The notes: a model not told the origin generated them from the sequence alone. A stretch of 64,000 nucleotides of DNA from Siphonobacter curvatus (GCF_002943425.1 NZ_PTRA01000006.1:1-64000); one strand, 5' to 3'; shown: positions 17,478-27,483, numbered from the stretch's first letter. Numbers and translations are program-made.

Positions 17478-18473
17478 TTAGTCGATGCGGACCAAAGCCC
17501 GGCCCTGCATGTGCCCTTTCAGTATGGTTTCAAGGACGGCGGGAACTTCGGCCAAGGTGATTTCTCGCGTTAAGCTCGGTAAATCCGCAGGTTTCCAATC
17601 GCCACTCAGGTGCTTCCAGATTTCCGATCGGGATTCAATGGGGTATTCAACCGAATCGATTCCAAGGAGCTGTACGCCGCGTAGGATGAACGGGAAGACC
17701 GTCAAGGGCAATTCGCCCCCATTCACCATGCCACAACAGGTAACCACCCCGCCGTACTGCACACTTTTAACAAGAGTAGCTAATACCGAACCACCCACGG
17801 TATCTATGGCACCGGCAAAACGCGGTTTCAATAGGGCTTTCCCTGAGGTATCTTCCAGCTCCGTACGGGGAATAATTTCGCTGGCCCCCAGACGGGTAAG
17901 GAACGCATGGGCTTCGGCTTTGCTACTAACGGCGGTAACAGGATACCCCAAACGTTCCAAAATGGCTACGGCAATAGAACCTACGCCGCCCGTCGCTCCG
18001 GTAACGACTACAGGCCCCTGCTCGGGACGAATTCCGGACCGGAGTAAGGCCGCTACGCTCAACCCGGCCGTAAAACCCGCCGTACCGTAACTCATACTTT
18101 CTTTGAGGCTTAAGGACTCGGGCCGACGAACCAGCCATTGAGCGGGCACCCGAATGTATTGGGAAAGGCCACCGCTGGTATTCATGCCCAGATCAAAACC
18201 GGTAACGATTACCTCATCGCCTACCTGCCAGTCGCCGTGACTGGAAGCTTCAATAACCCCTGCTGCGTCGATGCCCGGCGTATGGGGGTATTGGCGAGTC
18301 ACGCCCCGATTACCCGAGGCAGAAAGAGCGTCTTTATAATTCAGCGAGGAGTAACGAACCCGAATCAGGACTTCTCCCGCCGGGAGTTCGTCAATCCTTT
18401 TTCGAGCTAAAGTAGTTTGAAAAGAACCGTCGGTTTCTTGCGTTACAAGCAGACATTCAAAGGTGGTTTCCAT
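17478..18473 (-). CDS. yhdH: YhdH/AcuI-type quinone oxidoreductase (acrylyl-CoA reductase-like)
   Basis: The ATG at 18473 gives 331 residues, the usual YhdH length; a longer frame to 18575 overlaps the upstream gene and lacks conserved residues. Family landmarks are NYKDALSASGNRGVTRQYPHTPGIDAAG, VIVTGFDLGMNTSGGLSQYIRVPA, and the NADPH loop TGATGGVGS. This zinc-free MDR subgroup reduces acryloyl-CoA or related enones with NADPH. It is the last gene of a three-gene MDR operon, 25 bp after the preceding gene. Confidence 0.87.
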   Translation of the reverse strand: METTFECLLVTQETDGSFQTTLARKRIDELPAGEVLIRVRYSSLNYKDALSASGNRGVTRQYPHTPGIDAAGVIEASSHGDWQVGDEVIVTGFDLGMNTSGGLSQYIRVPAQWLVRRPESLSLKESMSYGTAGFTAGLSVAALLRSGIRPEQGPVVVTGATGGVGSIAVAILERLGYPVTAVSSKAEAHAFLTRLGASEIIPRTELEDTSGKALLKPRFAGAIDTVGGSVLATLVKSVQYGGVVTCCGMVNGGELPLTVFPFILRGVQLLGIDSVEYPIESRSEIWKHLSGDWKPADLPSLTREITLAEVPAVLETILKGHMQGRALVRID

Positions 18474-18498
18474 GCGTTTTGAGTGTAGATGATGAACC

Positions 18499-19437
18499 TT
18501 ATGACTCCAACCGTACGACAATCTTGCCACTGAGCGTACCGGCTTCCATTTGTTCATGTACCTGGATGATTTCATCGAAGGTAAACATATGAGCGATCCG
18601 GGGCTGAATCAGGCCTTTGGCTAGATAATCGGCGAGTACCTGCATGTCTTCGCCGCTGGAATGGACAAACAGGAAATCCGCCTGTAAGCCCCGTACTTCG
18701 GCCTCCGCTTTCCACGCCTCCCCCTTTCCACTCGGAATGGTGATAAGCCGACCCGTTGGTTTCAGAATATGCAGGGCTTTCACGGCAGCTTCGGCCCCGA
18801 GTGTGTCCAGAGCAAAGTCAATATCCTGCGTGACCTGTTCGAAATCGGTGGTCTGGTAATTGATCCATTCATCGAGTCCCCGGGCCTTCAGTAGAGCTTC
18901 GTCTTCTGCCTTCGCCGTTCCGACGACGTAAGCCCCCAAAGCCTTGGCCATTTGTACGGCGAAAAAACCAACCTCTCCGGCGGCCCCCTGCACAAACACC
19001 CGCTCGCCCGCCCGTACAGCCGCTTTCCGAATCGCCTGATACGCCGTTAGAGCGGAAAGAGCCGTACCCGCAGCGATTTCGAAGGAAACGGAGGTGGGTT
19101 TCAGGGCTAAATGTTGGGCAGGAGCGGCTACGTACGCGGCATAAGCTTTGCCATGACCAGGGAAGTTGATCATTCCGAATACCTCGTCCCCCGCTTTAAA
19201 GGCGGTCGCGGCACTTTCAACGACTACGCCAGCGATGTCCCAACCTAAAACCAGAGGCGGGTCGTTTTTAATGTTTTCGTACTGTCCTTTCCCCTGTAAG
19301 GTTTTGTGATCTACCGGATTGATGGATAGAGCCTTGACTTGTACCAGTACCTCGCCGGACCGGATAGCGGGGCGGGGTAAGTCCCGGAGCTGTAATTGAT
19401 TACGCCCGGCAAGGGGTTCCATGACGATGGCTTTCAT
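18499..19437 (-). CDS. NADP-dependent medium-chain reductase (quinone oxidoreductase-like)
   Basis: A 312-residue zinc-free MDR enzyme with the GroES-like N-terminal half (VDHKTLQGKGQYENIKNDPP, LGWDIAGVV, AGDEVFGMINFPGHGKAYAAYV) and a Rossmann half with the VQGAAGEVG NADP loop. It is closely similar along its whole length to the next gene upstream, so the two are tandem duplicates. The gap to each neighbour is only 25 bp, so the three reductases form an operon. Likely substrates are quinones or alpha,beta-unsaturated carbonyls. Confidence 0.85.
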   Translation of the reverse strand: MKAIVMEPLAGRNQLQLRDLPRPAIRSGEVLVQVKALSINPVDHKTLQGKGQYENIKNDPPLVLGWDIAGVVVESAATAFKAGDEVFGMINFPGHGKAYAAYVAAPAQHLALKPTSVSFEIAAGTALSALTAYQAIRKAAVRAGERVFVQGAAGEVGFFAVQMAKALGAYVVGTAKAEDEALLKARGLDEWINYQTTDFEQVTQDIDFALDTLGAEAAVKALHILKPTGRLITIPSGKGEAWKAEAEVRGLQADFLFVHSSGEDMQVLADYLAKGLIQPRIAHMFTFDEIIQVHEQMEAGTLSGKIVVRLES

Positions 19438-19462
19438 ACCAGAAAAGATTTAGAAACTGCAA

Positions 19463-20410
19463 CTACGCAACAGTAACGACGATCTTGCCTACGGTTCTAC
19501 CCGTTTCCTGTTGGAGATGAGCCTCACCCATCTGCTCAAAGGTATAGATTTTAAAGAGATGGGTTCGTACCATTTCCTCCGCTACTAAAGCGGCAATTTG
19601 CTGCATATCGGCTCCATCAGATTGTACCAGAAAGAAAAAGGCATTGATTCCCAGAGCCGCGGCCTGCTGTGTAATGGCTTCGGGCAATCCCGTAGGAATA
19701 CTGATGAGCGTAGCTCCCGGTTTAAGTACCTTGAGTGAACGTTCCAGTACGGGCAGGGCTCCCACGAAATCCAGTACCAGATCCACCTCCGCCACGACTT
19801 CATCGAAGGGCTGAGCCGTATAATCAATGAATTCATCAGCTCCCAGACTTTGTACAAACGCCTGATTCGATGCTGAAGCCGTACCGATGACGTACGCTCC
19901 GAAATGTTTCGCCATTTGTACGGCAAAATGACCCACCCCGCCCGCAGCAGCGTGAATTAAAACGCGTTGACCCGGCTGAACCGGAGCTTTATGCACCATG
20001 GCCTGATAGGCCGTCAGAGCAGCCAGGGTAGCGGCAGCGGCTTCTTCGTGACTAACATTAGCCGGCTTCAAAGCTAACTGGTCAGCGGGAGCGGCGACGT
20101 ATTCCGCATAGGCCTGACCATGACCGGGAAAATTGACCATGCCAAATACTTCATCGCCAACCTTGAACGCCGTTACGTTGGAACCAATTTCAGTGATAAT
20201 CCCGGAAACATCCCAGCCTAGAATCAGTGGATGCACGGATTTTAATCGCCCGGCCATGCCTTTTCCCGCCCGCGTCTTTGCATCAACGGGGTTGATACTG
20301 ATGGCTTTTACCTGAATCAATACTTCATTTTCCTGTACGGTGGGTACGGGCACATCGGTGTAAACAAATTGATCGACGCCTCCAAATTCATTAATTACAA
20401 TGGCTTTCAT
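19463..20410 (-). CDS. NADP-dependent medium-chain reductase, first gene of the MDR operon
   Basis: 315 residues, with the same MDR architecture as its neighbour: NPVDAKTRAGKGMAGRL, LGWDVSGIITEIG, VGDEVFGMVNFPGHGQAYAEYV, and the NADP-binding loop IHAAAGGVGHFAVQMAK. The shared motif GWD(I/V)xG and the same VFGM-NFPGHG block show a recent duplication. A divergent AraC gene begins 178 bp away, and is the most likely regulator of the three-gene set. The operon as a whole probably detoxifies electrophiles or quinones. Confidence 0.86.
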   Translation of the reverse strand: MKAIVINEFGGVDQFVYTDVPVPTVQENEVLIQVKAISINPVDAKTRAGKGMAGRLKSVHPLILGWDVSGIITEIGSNVTAFKVGDEVFGMVNFPGHGQAYAEYVAAPADQLALKPANVSHEEAAAATLAALTAYQAMVHKAPVQPGQRVLIHAAAGGVGHFAVQMAKHFGAYVIGTASASNQAFVQSLGADEFIDYTAQPFDEVVAEVDLVLDFVGALPVLERSLKVLKPGATLISIPTGLPEAITQQAAALGINAFFFLVQSDGADMQQIAALVAEEMVRTHLFKIYTFEQMGEAHLQQETGRTVGKIVVTVA

Positions 20411-20534
20411 GCTGGTTGTGGTTCTAAGTGCGGTGCAAAGTTGTACCAGTTTTTCCAGTACTTCCCGGTAGATATTTTCTCATTTCCGGTACATTTGTGC
20501 CAATGGTAGTAAAATCATGCCTTGGTGGATTTTG

Positions 20535-20575
20535 CGTTACGGTCCATACCGAAAGTTTTTACGTTACCGGTCCAT
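20535..20575. promoter_or_regulatory. Direct repeats in the MDR/AraC divergent region
   Basis: CGTTACGGTCCAT (20535-20547) and CGTTACCGGTCCAT (20562-20575) are direct repeats 27 bp apart, a layout seen at AraC-family binding sites. A -7-like TACATTTG lies at 20490-20497. They lie just before the preferred ATG of the AraC gene. Confidence 0.4.
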
Positions 20576-20587
20576 TCATTTCATACA

Positions 20588-21439
20588 ATGATGCAGAAAG
20601 AACGTTTGCACGAGCCTTTTACGATTGTTCACAAAACCCTCGATGAATGTCCTAAAGGCGGGCATCAGCACTTGTTTTTTGAGCTGGTTTATATTTTGTC
20701 GGGTACTGGCGTTCAGTGTATTAATCAGAATAAGTTTTCGTACCGCCCGGGGCATATGTTTCTGATTACGCCAGAAGACTGCCATTCGTTTGCAATCGAA
20801 ACGACGACGGAATTCTTTTTCCTGCGGTTCACCGACATTTACCTGCACACCAATACCTTTCAGACCGACGACATTCAGCGACTGGAATTTATTCTGCAAA
20901 ATGCCAACCATCAGCCGGGCTGTATTCTTCGTAACCAGCCCGACAAATTGCTGGTACAACCGCTTGTGGAGGCCATTATCCGCGAGTATGCCCAGTGGGA
21001 CCGGTACAACAAGGAACTTATTCGTCAATTGGTGAATACGCTGCTTGTCATTGTTACCCGAAATATTGCCCGCTACTTACCTCAACAGGTGCAGGCCCAT
21101 ACTGACGAGCGGGCTCTGAACATTCTGCATTACATCCAAAACCATATTCACGAACCCGAAAAAATCCGGGCGGAAGCCGTCAGCCAGTACTTTGGCCTGT
21201 CGGAAACGTACCTTGGCCGCTATTTCAAAAAGCATACCCAGGAAACCATGCAGCAATACATTACGAACTACCGGACGAAGCTAATCGAAGCCCGGTTGCA
21301 ACATAGTGACCTGCGAATCAATGAAATTGCCTACGAGTTGGGTTTTACGGATGAAAGTCACCTCAACAAATTCTTTAAAAAACAGCGAGGAATCAGTCCC
21401 ACCGTATTCCGCCGCCAGCAGAAATCCGCACTAGCGTAA
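20588..21439 (+). CDS. AraC-family transcriptional regulator
   Basis: The ATG at 20588 (or 20591) gives about 283 residues; the frame also extends upstream to a TTG at 20522, which would place the direct repeats inside the gene. The N-terminal cupin domain contains HQHLFFELVYILSGTG and YRPGHMFLITPEDCHSF, typical of AraC proteins that sense small molecules. The C-terminal HTH pair closes with NEIAYELGFTDESHLNKFFKKQRGISPT. It is divergent from the MDR operon and overlaps the end of the SGNH gene by 9 bp in the convergent direction. Confidence 0.85.
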   Translation: MMQKERLHEPFTIVHKTLDECPKGGHQHLFFELVYILSGTGVQCINQNKFSYRPGHMFLITPEDCHSFAIETTTEFFFLRFTDIYLHTNTFQTDDIQRLEFILQNANHQPGCILRNQPDKLLVQPLVEAIIREYAQWDRYNKELIRQLVNTLLVIVTRNIARYLPQQVQAHTDERALNILHYIQNHIHEPEKIRAEAVSQYFGLSETYLGRYFKKHTQETMQQYITNYRTKLIEARLQHSDLRINEIAYELGFTDESHLNKFFKKQRGISPTVFRRQQKSALA

Positions 21440-22381
21440 TAAAGCTTTTTGCTGCTTTGTCAAAGCGGCGGCTTTCTGTAGAGCCTCCGCCAGCGGTAGT
21501 CCTTTTTTCATGCCCGGACGCTGATGACCCGTAGACGTCAACCAGGCGTCTTTCAGTACGGCCTGCTTTTCCGCTTCTAGTTCCAGCAGTTGGGCACCTT
21601 TGGGGTGAAAAGCTACGCTCGCTCGGGCATCCGTCGCGGTAGCTGCCTGATCTTCCCCCAGCCCTACCAAGAGTTGCTGAGCCATGAGCCAGTGGCCCTG
21701 TGCCTGCGGGTGAATACCATCTTCGGCCAGGTAAAAAGTGGCGTTCTGTTGCCGCTGGGTTTCCAGATAGTTTTTCATGGGAAAGTGAATGTCCAGTACC
21801 CGCCACTGCTGAGCATCTCGTTGCGAAAGTAGCCATTCAGCGTAGCGATCCAGCACAGCGGCGTAGCCCTGAGCCTGTCCCCGACTCTCATCGTATACGG
21901 GCGGGGTGACGTGGATGATGGTGGCACCCGCCTTCACGACCTGATCATGCAACCACTGCATTCCTGTACGGAAGGCGGCAAACCGGCTTTCATCCCAAGG
22001 AAGGTAGATCCCATCGTTCATGCCGTAACAGGCAATTACCAAATCAGGTTTGGTTTGCTGCAAAACCCGAGTCAGCCGTTCGTGTAGATCGGGCCGGGGA
22101 AATTTACCATCGGCGTGGTTGGGCTCGGATAGACCGGATACCGTTTCACTGGGTAAACCCACATTGATGATTTCGTAGTTCTGACGGGGGTACTTCACGC
22201 GTAAATATGCCGCTACATCGGTCACATAACGGCCATCGTAAGTAATACTGTTACCCAGGAAGACAATTCGATGTACCTTTTTAGGAAAGGGTTGAGCTTT
22301 TAGATCTATGTGACATAACAAGCTGATCAGCATCAACACCAGGAAACGCTTACTGAATAAACGAGCGTGAATAGAACGCAT
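21431..22381 (-). CDS. Secreted SGNH/GDSL hydrolase
   Basis: A 316-residue esterase with a long signal (FLVLMLISLLCHIDLKAQ). The catalytic blocks are FLGNSITYDG with the nucleophile Ser45, GLPSETVSGL (Gly block), YGMNDGIY (Asn block), and EDGIHPQAQGHWLMA (Asp/His). The C-terminal 80 residues form a separate helical extension rich in Ala/Gln/Lys (EAEKQAVLKDAWLTSTG). This form occurs in Bacteroidota as rhamnogalacturonan or xylan acetyl esterase-like proteins. It is not closely related to the hydrolase at 12748. Confidence 0.83.
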   Translation of the reverse strand: MRSIHARLFSKRFLVLMLISLLCHIDLKAQPFPKKVHRIVFLGNSITYDGRYVTDVAAYLRVKYPRQNYEIINVGLPSETVSGLSEPNHADGKFPRPDLHERLTRVLQQTKPDLVIACYGMNDGIYLPWDESRFAAFRTGMQWLHDQVVKAGATIIHVTPPVYDESRGQAQGYAAVLDRYAEWLLSQRDAQQWRVLDIHFPMKNYLETQRQQNATFYLAEDGIHPQAQGHWLMAQQLLVGLGEDQAATATDARASVAFHPKGAQLLELEAEKQAVLKDAWLTSTGHQRPGMKKGLPLAEALQKAAALTKQQKALLR

Positions 22382-23242
22382 TCTTTATTTTGGTTTAGAG
22401 CAAATGATAGAGATTAGCCCCCTGCCGCCGTAAGATAAGCGGAGGATCTCTTTTTAGAAAATTACGGAGCAAGTACCTCAACCCTACGAAGAAATCAATT
22501 TTTAGCTCTATAAAAAAAAGAATGGGGTACAAGCCGCCTGCGAGTACCCCATTTGAGTCTACAACTGGACAGGGTCCAGGTGAGAGCTGCATAACCGTCA
22601 ATTTAATTTGTAATTCCAGTGTCTTGAGGCCGTTCCAGATTCACATGTCAGGCATTGCATCGAGGCAATACTTTTCCTTATACGCCGAATAAACCGTAGA
22701 TATGCTGTTTACAAACTCAAACCTATAAGGTAATTTTCACAATGGACATAGAATAACTTGACCAATTCTTGTAGTATTAATACTACAAACACGACTCTTA
22801 CCATTAGTTAATTTTTATTAGATTTTGTATTGATTGCCAATTTTGGAGGGAAGTTACACTGGGTAAAGTTTCAGCAATTGAAAGAAATAGAACGTTTTAT
22901 TCGTGCTTCTATTTCATTGGTATATTCTATTATTGACTTATCTTATTTTCTGACTTTAGTTAGACAGCTCACGTTTTATATTCCCTATCTTAAAATATCT
23001 TATCAATCGTTTAGTTACTCTTAACTCTCTTCTACTTTTCAAATAATCTTTAGCGGGAAAAAATAAGAAGGCAGAAGAACAAGTACTGCTTGATTATTCC
23101 AGTAGAGGAAAGTTATTGACCACTGATTAACCTGCGTTACTGTAGTAAGTATTTTATTCAATTTTTACAGATTATTCAATAAAATAGTTAAGTACCTAGT
23201 ACAATTCTAAACAAGCAAAAAGTAGGGCTATAAACTGTAAAC
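22382..23242. other. AT-rich orphan region
   Basis: About 860 bp without a credible gene. It contains a hairpin AATGGGGTAC/GTACCCCATT (22521-22553, T run on the minus side) and the 20-bp palindrome at 22769-22788. Short open frames inside (for example 22830-23024) are low-complexity, AT-biased and unlike the neighbouring genes. Confidence 0.45.
22769..22788. repeat. Perfect palindrome shared with 43810-43827
   Basis: TTGTAGTATTAATACTACAA is a perfect 20-bp dyad. Its inner 18 bases recur exactly at 43810-43827. Both copies lie in AT-rich gaps that lack genes. No known operator was recognised. Confidence 0.6.
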
Positions 23243-23276
23243 AAACAAGGGTACGCAGTTTTGCGTACCCTTGTTT
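23243..23276 (-). terminator. Terminator of the PVC-type cytochrome gene
   Basis: AAACAAGGGTACGCA (23243-23257) pairs exactly with 23262-23276 around a 4-base loop, 20 bp after the stop codon of the minus-strand gene. Confidence 0.8.
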
Positions 23277-23296
23277 AAAATCATACCTCCAATCGT

Positions 23297-25936
23297 TTAC
23301 TTTTTCTGTTCGGATAAGAAGGTTACTAGAGAAGCAAATTCTTCGTAGGAAAGGGCATTGGCCAGCCCCGCAGGCATCATCGAGTTTTCCATTTCTTTCC
23401 GGCTGATAATATCCGAAGCTTTGATGGTGTATACCTGCCCGGCAATGTCGCGGAGCACCACCCGGCTGGCGGATTCTTCCGTTACAAAGCCCATGTAGCT
23501 TTTCTTACCTTTTGCGGTAATCATAACCGTTGCAAAACCCTGAGAAATAGAGGCGTTGGGTTTCAAAATGGATTCTGCAATCTGATCCCGGCTCATGATC
23601 GAACCAATTTGTCCCATAAAGGGCCCTTTCATGGGTTCATTGCGGCTCAGGCTGTGGCAGGCAATGCAGCCCTGCTGCGTAAACAGGGTTTTACCCAGCG
23701 TAGCATTTCCTTTTAATTTTTCCAAAGCCAGCATGACATCCTCGATGGACGACTCGCCTACCTGACCTTTTTTATTCTTGATTTTCTCCAGGTCCACTTT
23801 GACCTCTTCTTTCGCCACCGTAGTCTCCTGTCCACCCCATTCGGCGATGTTCATGCGATGACGGCTGTTGAGATCCGCGTAGAAGGCTTTATCGCCGGAC
23901 TGCTGCCACTGTTTCATCAGAAAATCCTTCACCTTCGGCGATGATTCCCAGGCAACCGCTTTGTAGTATGGACCGTGCGTGTCGGGTCGCGTACTCCACC
24001 ACCAGCTTCCATCGTAATCGGCTTCTTTCTGATACAAGCGGGCCAGCGTTACCAGCATCTGCTTTTTCAAGGCAGCATCATTGGTTTTGTCATAGGCAGC
24101 CATGATACCGTCTACTGCCTTAGGATCGTGCATGGAACGTAAGGCCCATAAAGCGAGGGTAGATTGATCAGTACCCAGTGCTTTTACGCAGGCGTCAACG
24201 GCATTCAGGCTCACGAGTGCCCGAGCGGCCAGGTGGGCGGGTACGATCGCCGAGTTAGGCGTCGCGTGAGGTCCTTCGGCATTGCCTACAGGAGCTACGA
24301 AGGATGCCGGTACTTTCACCCGCAAGAGAGCCGTAGCAGCCTCCGGTTTTCCCAGACGGCCCAGACCAATGATGGCCGCTGTTTGTACGCGGGCTGAAGG
24401 ATCGTTCAGAGCTTTCAAGAAAGGTTCAAGTGGCACTTGTTGAGCCCAGGCTTTGCGATCGGCCAGAGCTTTGAGAGCGAACTCCCGCAGGGTGGTATCC
24501 TCGGTCAGCTTAACCAGATTGCTGATGCCCTGACTCCCCGCCGACTGAGCGTAAGTGAACAAAGCGGCTACCCGACTGTGCAGAGGCTGAGATGCATCCG
24601 TCACCAAAGCCCACGAGGCCGGAGCTACGCTGGCAGCCGGACGCGTAAGCAATTCCTGCTGAGCAGCCAGACGAGCTACGCTACTACCCAGCTTCAATGC
24701 TCCGACTAGCTGTTCAACACTGGCTTTCTTGACATCCATAAACGGCTTGTAAGTCCAGCTTTTCGGAACCGCCCGCACCACAAATCCCTTACCGGGGTTA
24801 CCCGAATAACCGGCACCATCCCAGGCAGACAGATAGGCCTGTCCGGACGCGTCTACGTCAATATCCGTAATCTGCGGAAGTCTGATAAACTCCTCCTCTT
24901 TTTGCGTAAAACTGGCCTGATCGGATGTCACGCGGTGCAGGTACAGCTGGTTACGACCCCAGTCGGCCATCATCGGCACGCGGTTGTATTTCTCCGGCCA
25001 GGTATCATCGTCCATAAACAAGGAGCCCGTACCCGAACCACCGCCCACGTCAACCAGAGCGGGAATGATTTCATCGGTGAAATGCATGAACAGCGTTGGA
25101 TAGCCGTACTCGCCCGTTTGGAGTAAATGGCTGAAGCGGACGTTCCAGCCGCCGCCGTCGTTGGTGTTTTCCCGCGTGAAAATGTTCATGTACGGGTCAA
25201 TAGCGACGTCGTACACATTTCGCGTACCGTGGGCATACACTTCCATTTCGGTACCGTCGGGCCGTACTCGTACGATTCCACCGCCGAGCATGGTCAGCTT
25301 TTTACCCGATCGGTCTATTGCGTCATGGAAACCAAAATCACCTACAGAGATATAAATCCAGCCATCAATTCCCTGACGGATGCCGTTGGTCGCGTGATCC
25401 GTTCCCCGGCTTTGCAGGAAATTCGGATTACTGATGTGTTCAATCAGCGGGCGGGAAGGTCCGTCCGCTACGCCATCGTGGTTTTTATCGTCGAACACGA
25501 CCAGGTCCATCCCCGTAGCCACGCCCTTTTCCTTCGAGAAAACCGTATGAAGTACGAATACCTGATCGCCAATGGTCAAAATACCCCGTGGGTTATCGAC
25601 TTTTGCAAAAATGGTATGCGAGTCGAGCTTGCCATCGTGATTGCTGTCAACGAGGCGGACAATACTGCCCTGCCCCGCCTTCTTACCCAGCGAACCCATC
25701 TTATCCACCCCTACAAATACTTCTCCCGAAGGTGCTAAGGCCAGACAGGCGGGGCTTGGCGTCAGCTCCGGTCCGGTAAAAGGAGTCACCCGTAATTCCC
25801 CGGGCCAACTAGTTCCATTGGGCAAAGAATCGATGAGCACCCGCTGCGAGGGAAGCGACTGCGGGCGATTCGTGCGGGAGGTATTCCAGAATAATAATAA
25901 GGAAGCTGTAATCAGCGGAAGAGTAATCTTAAGCAT
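23297..25936 (-). CDS. PVC-type propeller/HEAT/cytochrome c protein
   Basis: The ATG at 25936 is preferred to the TTG at 25966 and gives 879 residues with an N-terminal membrane or signal segment (ITLPLITASLLLFW). The first 400 residues form an NHL/sorbosone-dehydrogenase-like propeller (PRGILTIGDQVFVLH, DHATNGIRQGIDGWIYISVGD, NTNDGGGWNVRFSHL). The middle has HEAT-like helical repeats. The end carries one c-type heme site, CIACH at 757-761, with a candidate Met ligand in MMPAGL. Such proteins oxidise sugars or alcohols outside the cytoplasm and pass electrons to the respiratory chain; the substrate is unknown. It is monocistronic. Confidence 0.85.
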   Translation of the reverse strand: MLKITLPLITASLLLFWNTSRTNRPQSLPSQRVLIDSLPNGTSWPGELRVTPFTGPELTPSPACLALAPSGEVFVGVDKMGSLGKKAGQGSIVRLVDSNHDGKLDSHTIFAKVDNPRGILTIGDQVFVLHTVFSKEKGVATGMDLVVFDDKNHDGVADGPSRPLIEHISNPNFLQSRGTDHATNGIRQGIDGWIYISVGDFGFHDAIDRSGKKLTMLGGGIVRVRPDGTEMEVYAHGTRNVYDVAIDPYMNIFTRENTNDGGGWNVRFSHLLQTGEYGYPTLFMHFTDEIIPALVDVGGGSGTGSLFMDDDTWPEKYNRVPMMADWGRNQLYLHRVTSDQASFTQKEEEFIRLPQITDIDVDASGQAYLSAWDGAGYSGNPGKGFVVRAVPKSWTYKPFMDVKKASVEQLVGALKLGSSVARLAAQQELLTRPAASVAPASWALVTDASQPLHSRVAALFTYAQSAGSQGISNLVKLTEDTTLREFALKALADRKAWAQQVPLEPFLKALNDPSARVQTAAIIGLGRLGKPEAATALLRVKVPASFVAPVGNAEGPHATPNSAIVPAHLAARALVSLNAVDACVKALGTDQSTLALWALRSMHDPKAVDGIMAAYDKTNDAALKKQMLVTLARLYQKEADYDGSWWWSTRPDTHGPYYKAVAWESSPKVKDFLMKQWQQSGDKAFYADLNSRHRMNIAEWGGQETTVAKEEVKVDLEKIKNKKGQVGESSIEDVMLALEKLKGNATLGKTLFTQQGCIACHSLSRNEPMKGPFMGQIGSIMSRDQIAESILKPNASISQGFATVMITAKGKKSYMGFVTEESASRVVLRDIAGQVYTIKASDIISRKEMENSMMPAGLANALSYEEFASLVTFLSEQKK

Positions 25937-26218
25937 TAGGGAAGAGGAGGTTTCGTGAATATACAAATGTAGAGGTTACCCTTATTTTTTAGACCGTAAA
26001 AGCCAGCCTTTTCCCTAATATTTGCAAATCGTTATTAATTACCACTTTTTCAAGTCCTAGCCTGTGCTTTGCAACGTATCCTCCGTTATGAAATACAGGC
26101 TTTTGAAAGTCTATACGGAATGGTGCTTTTTAGGTATCCTTAATGAACCTGGAAGTGCTATCAAACAAGCAAGGGACTGAAACGTACTACCATTCACAGC
26201 TAACCGATCCCAAATGCC

Positions 26219-27133
26219 ATGTTAGACCTCATCATTGATGCCCGACCCGCAACCCTGGGTAATAACTTTACGATTCGCCGGATTCTGCCTTATCGGCTTC
26301 GACGCATGATCGGCCCTTTCATTTTTATGGATCACGCTGGTCCGGTACAGTTTACCGCCGAGCAGTTGCCGAGTATGGACGTTTTGCCGCACCCGCACAT
26401 TGGTTTATCGACGGTCAGCTACTTGTTCAATGGTTTGGTTACCCATCGCGACAGTTTGGGCGTCGAACAGGTGATTCGTCCCGGCGAAGTGAACTGGATG
26501 ACCGCCGGTCGCGGCATTGCCCATTCCGAGCGTTTCGAAGATCCAGCAACGCTGGCCGGGGGATCGCTGGAGATGCTACAGACTTGGGTCGCCTTGCCCG
26601 AAGCCGACGAAGAAACGGACCCGGCTTTTACCAATTACCAGCCTGATCAATTGCCGGTTTTTACCGATAAAGGCGTCTGGATGCGACTCATCGCCGGAGA
26701 GGCCTTTGGGGTTAAAAATGATGTCAAAACCCATTCGCCGCTGTTTTACGTGCACGTGGTTTTACAGGCCGGAACCCGCTTTGGCATTCCCCTGGGCTAT
26801 TCCGAACGGGGAGCCTACGTAGCCAAAGGCAGCGTGGAAGTCAATGGCCACCGCTACGGCGTGGGGCAGTTGCTGGTTTTTACACCAGGGATTGATCCAG
26901 TCTTGGTGGCGGTTGAAAACAGTACGATCATGTTACTGGGCGGTGAACACTTGGGCGATCGTTACATCTGGTGGAACTTCGTTTCTTCCAGTAAAGAACG
27001 GATTGAACAAGCCAAGGCCGACTGGCAGGCGGGCCGTATTCCGCTACCGCCGACCGACCATACGGAGTTTGTTCCCTTACCCGAAGACCGATCCAAACCG
27101 GCGGGTTCCCCTCCGCCCCAGGCTTTGTCGTAA
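26219..27133 (+). CDS. Pirin family protein
   Basis: A 304-residue bicupin. The N-terminal cupin has the metal-binding set typical of pirins: HPHIGLSTVSYLFNG (two His), then WMTAGRGIAHSER (His and Glu). The C-terminal cupin includes FYVHVVLQAGTRFGIPLGYSERGAYVAKGSVEV. Bacterial pirins such as YhhW act as quercetinases; others bind metabolic enzymes. The neighbours give no hint of which role applies. The C-terminus is extended by a proline-rich tail. Confidence 0.9.
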   Translation: MLDLIIDARPATLGNNFTIRRILPYRLRRMIGPFIFMDHAGPVQFTAEQLPSMDVLPHPHIGLSTVSYLFNGLVTHRDSLGVEQVIRPGEVNWMTAGRGIAHSERFEDPATLAGGSLEMLQTWVALPEADEETDPAFTNYQPDQLPVFTDKGVWMRLIAGEAFGVKNDVKTHSPLFYVHVVLQAGTRFGIPLGYSERGAYVAKGSVEVNGHRYGVGQLLVFTPGIDPVLVAVENSTIMLLGGEHLGDRYIWWNFVSSSKERIEQAKADWQAGRIPLPPTDHTEFVPLPEDRSKPAGSPPPQALS

Positions 27134-27146
27134 GACGGTACGATAC

Positions 27147-27187
27147 GAAAACACGATCCGGAAGCTAAATTTCCGGGTCGTGTTTTC
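27147..27187 (+). terminator. Terminator after the pirin gene
   Basis: GAAAACACGATCCGGAA (27147-27163) pairs with 27171-27187 with one G-U wobble, ending in a T-rich tract. Confidence 0.85.
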
Positions 27188-27483
27188 ATAGGTATACTAC
27201 TTCAATTCTTTTGATTAAGATTTCCTTTTGCTTTCAAAGGGATAAACTAGCATTTCTGTCACCATTCATCTTCACTATAACATTCTATCAATCAATTACT
27301 TCATCAAACAACAACGTCCCTTCCAGTAAACCTAGCCTAAGATATCCTCCTAGTATATACCGTTTTTTTAAACGTATAATTTAACGTTATTTTAAGCGTC
27401 TTTTCAATCTTTACTACCGGGGCTTTTTTCTTCCCATACAAGGCCCGAATAGGTACCGATTTTAAAAAGATTTTTGATTTCTG

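Noticed and set aside
22830-23024. Open frame of 64 codons in an AT-rich gap
   Set aside because: Composition is as expected for random AT-rich sequence, with no ribosome-binding site or recognisable motif.
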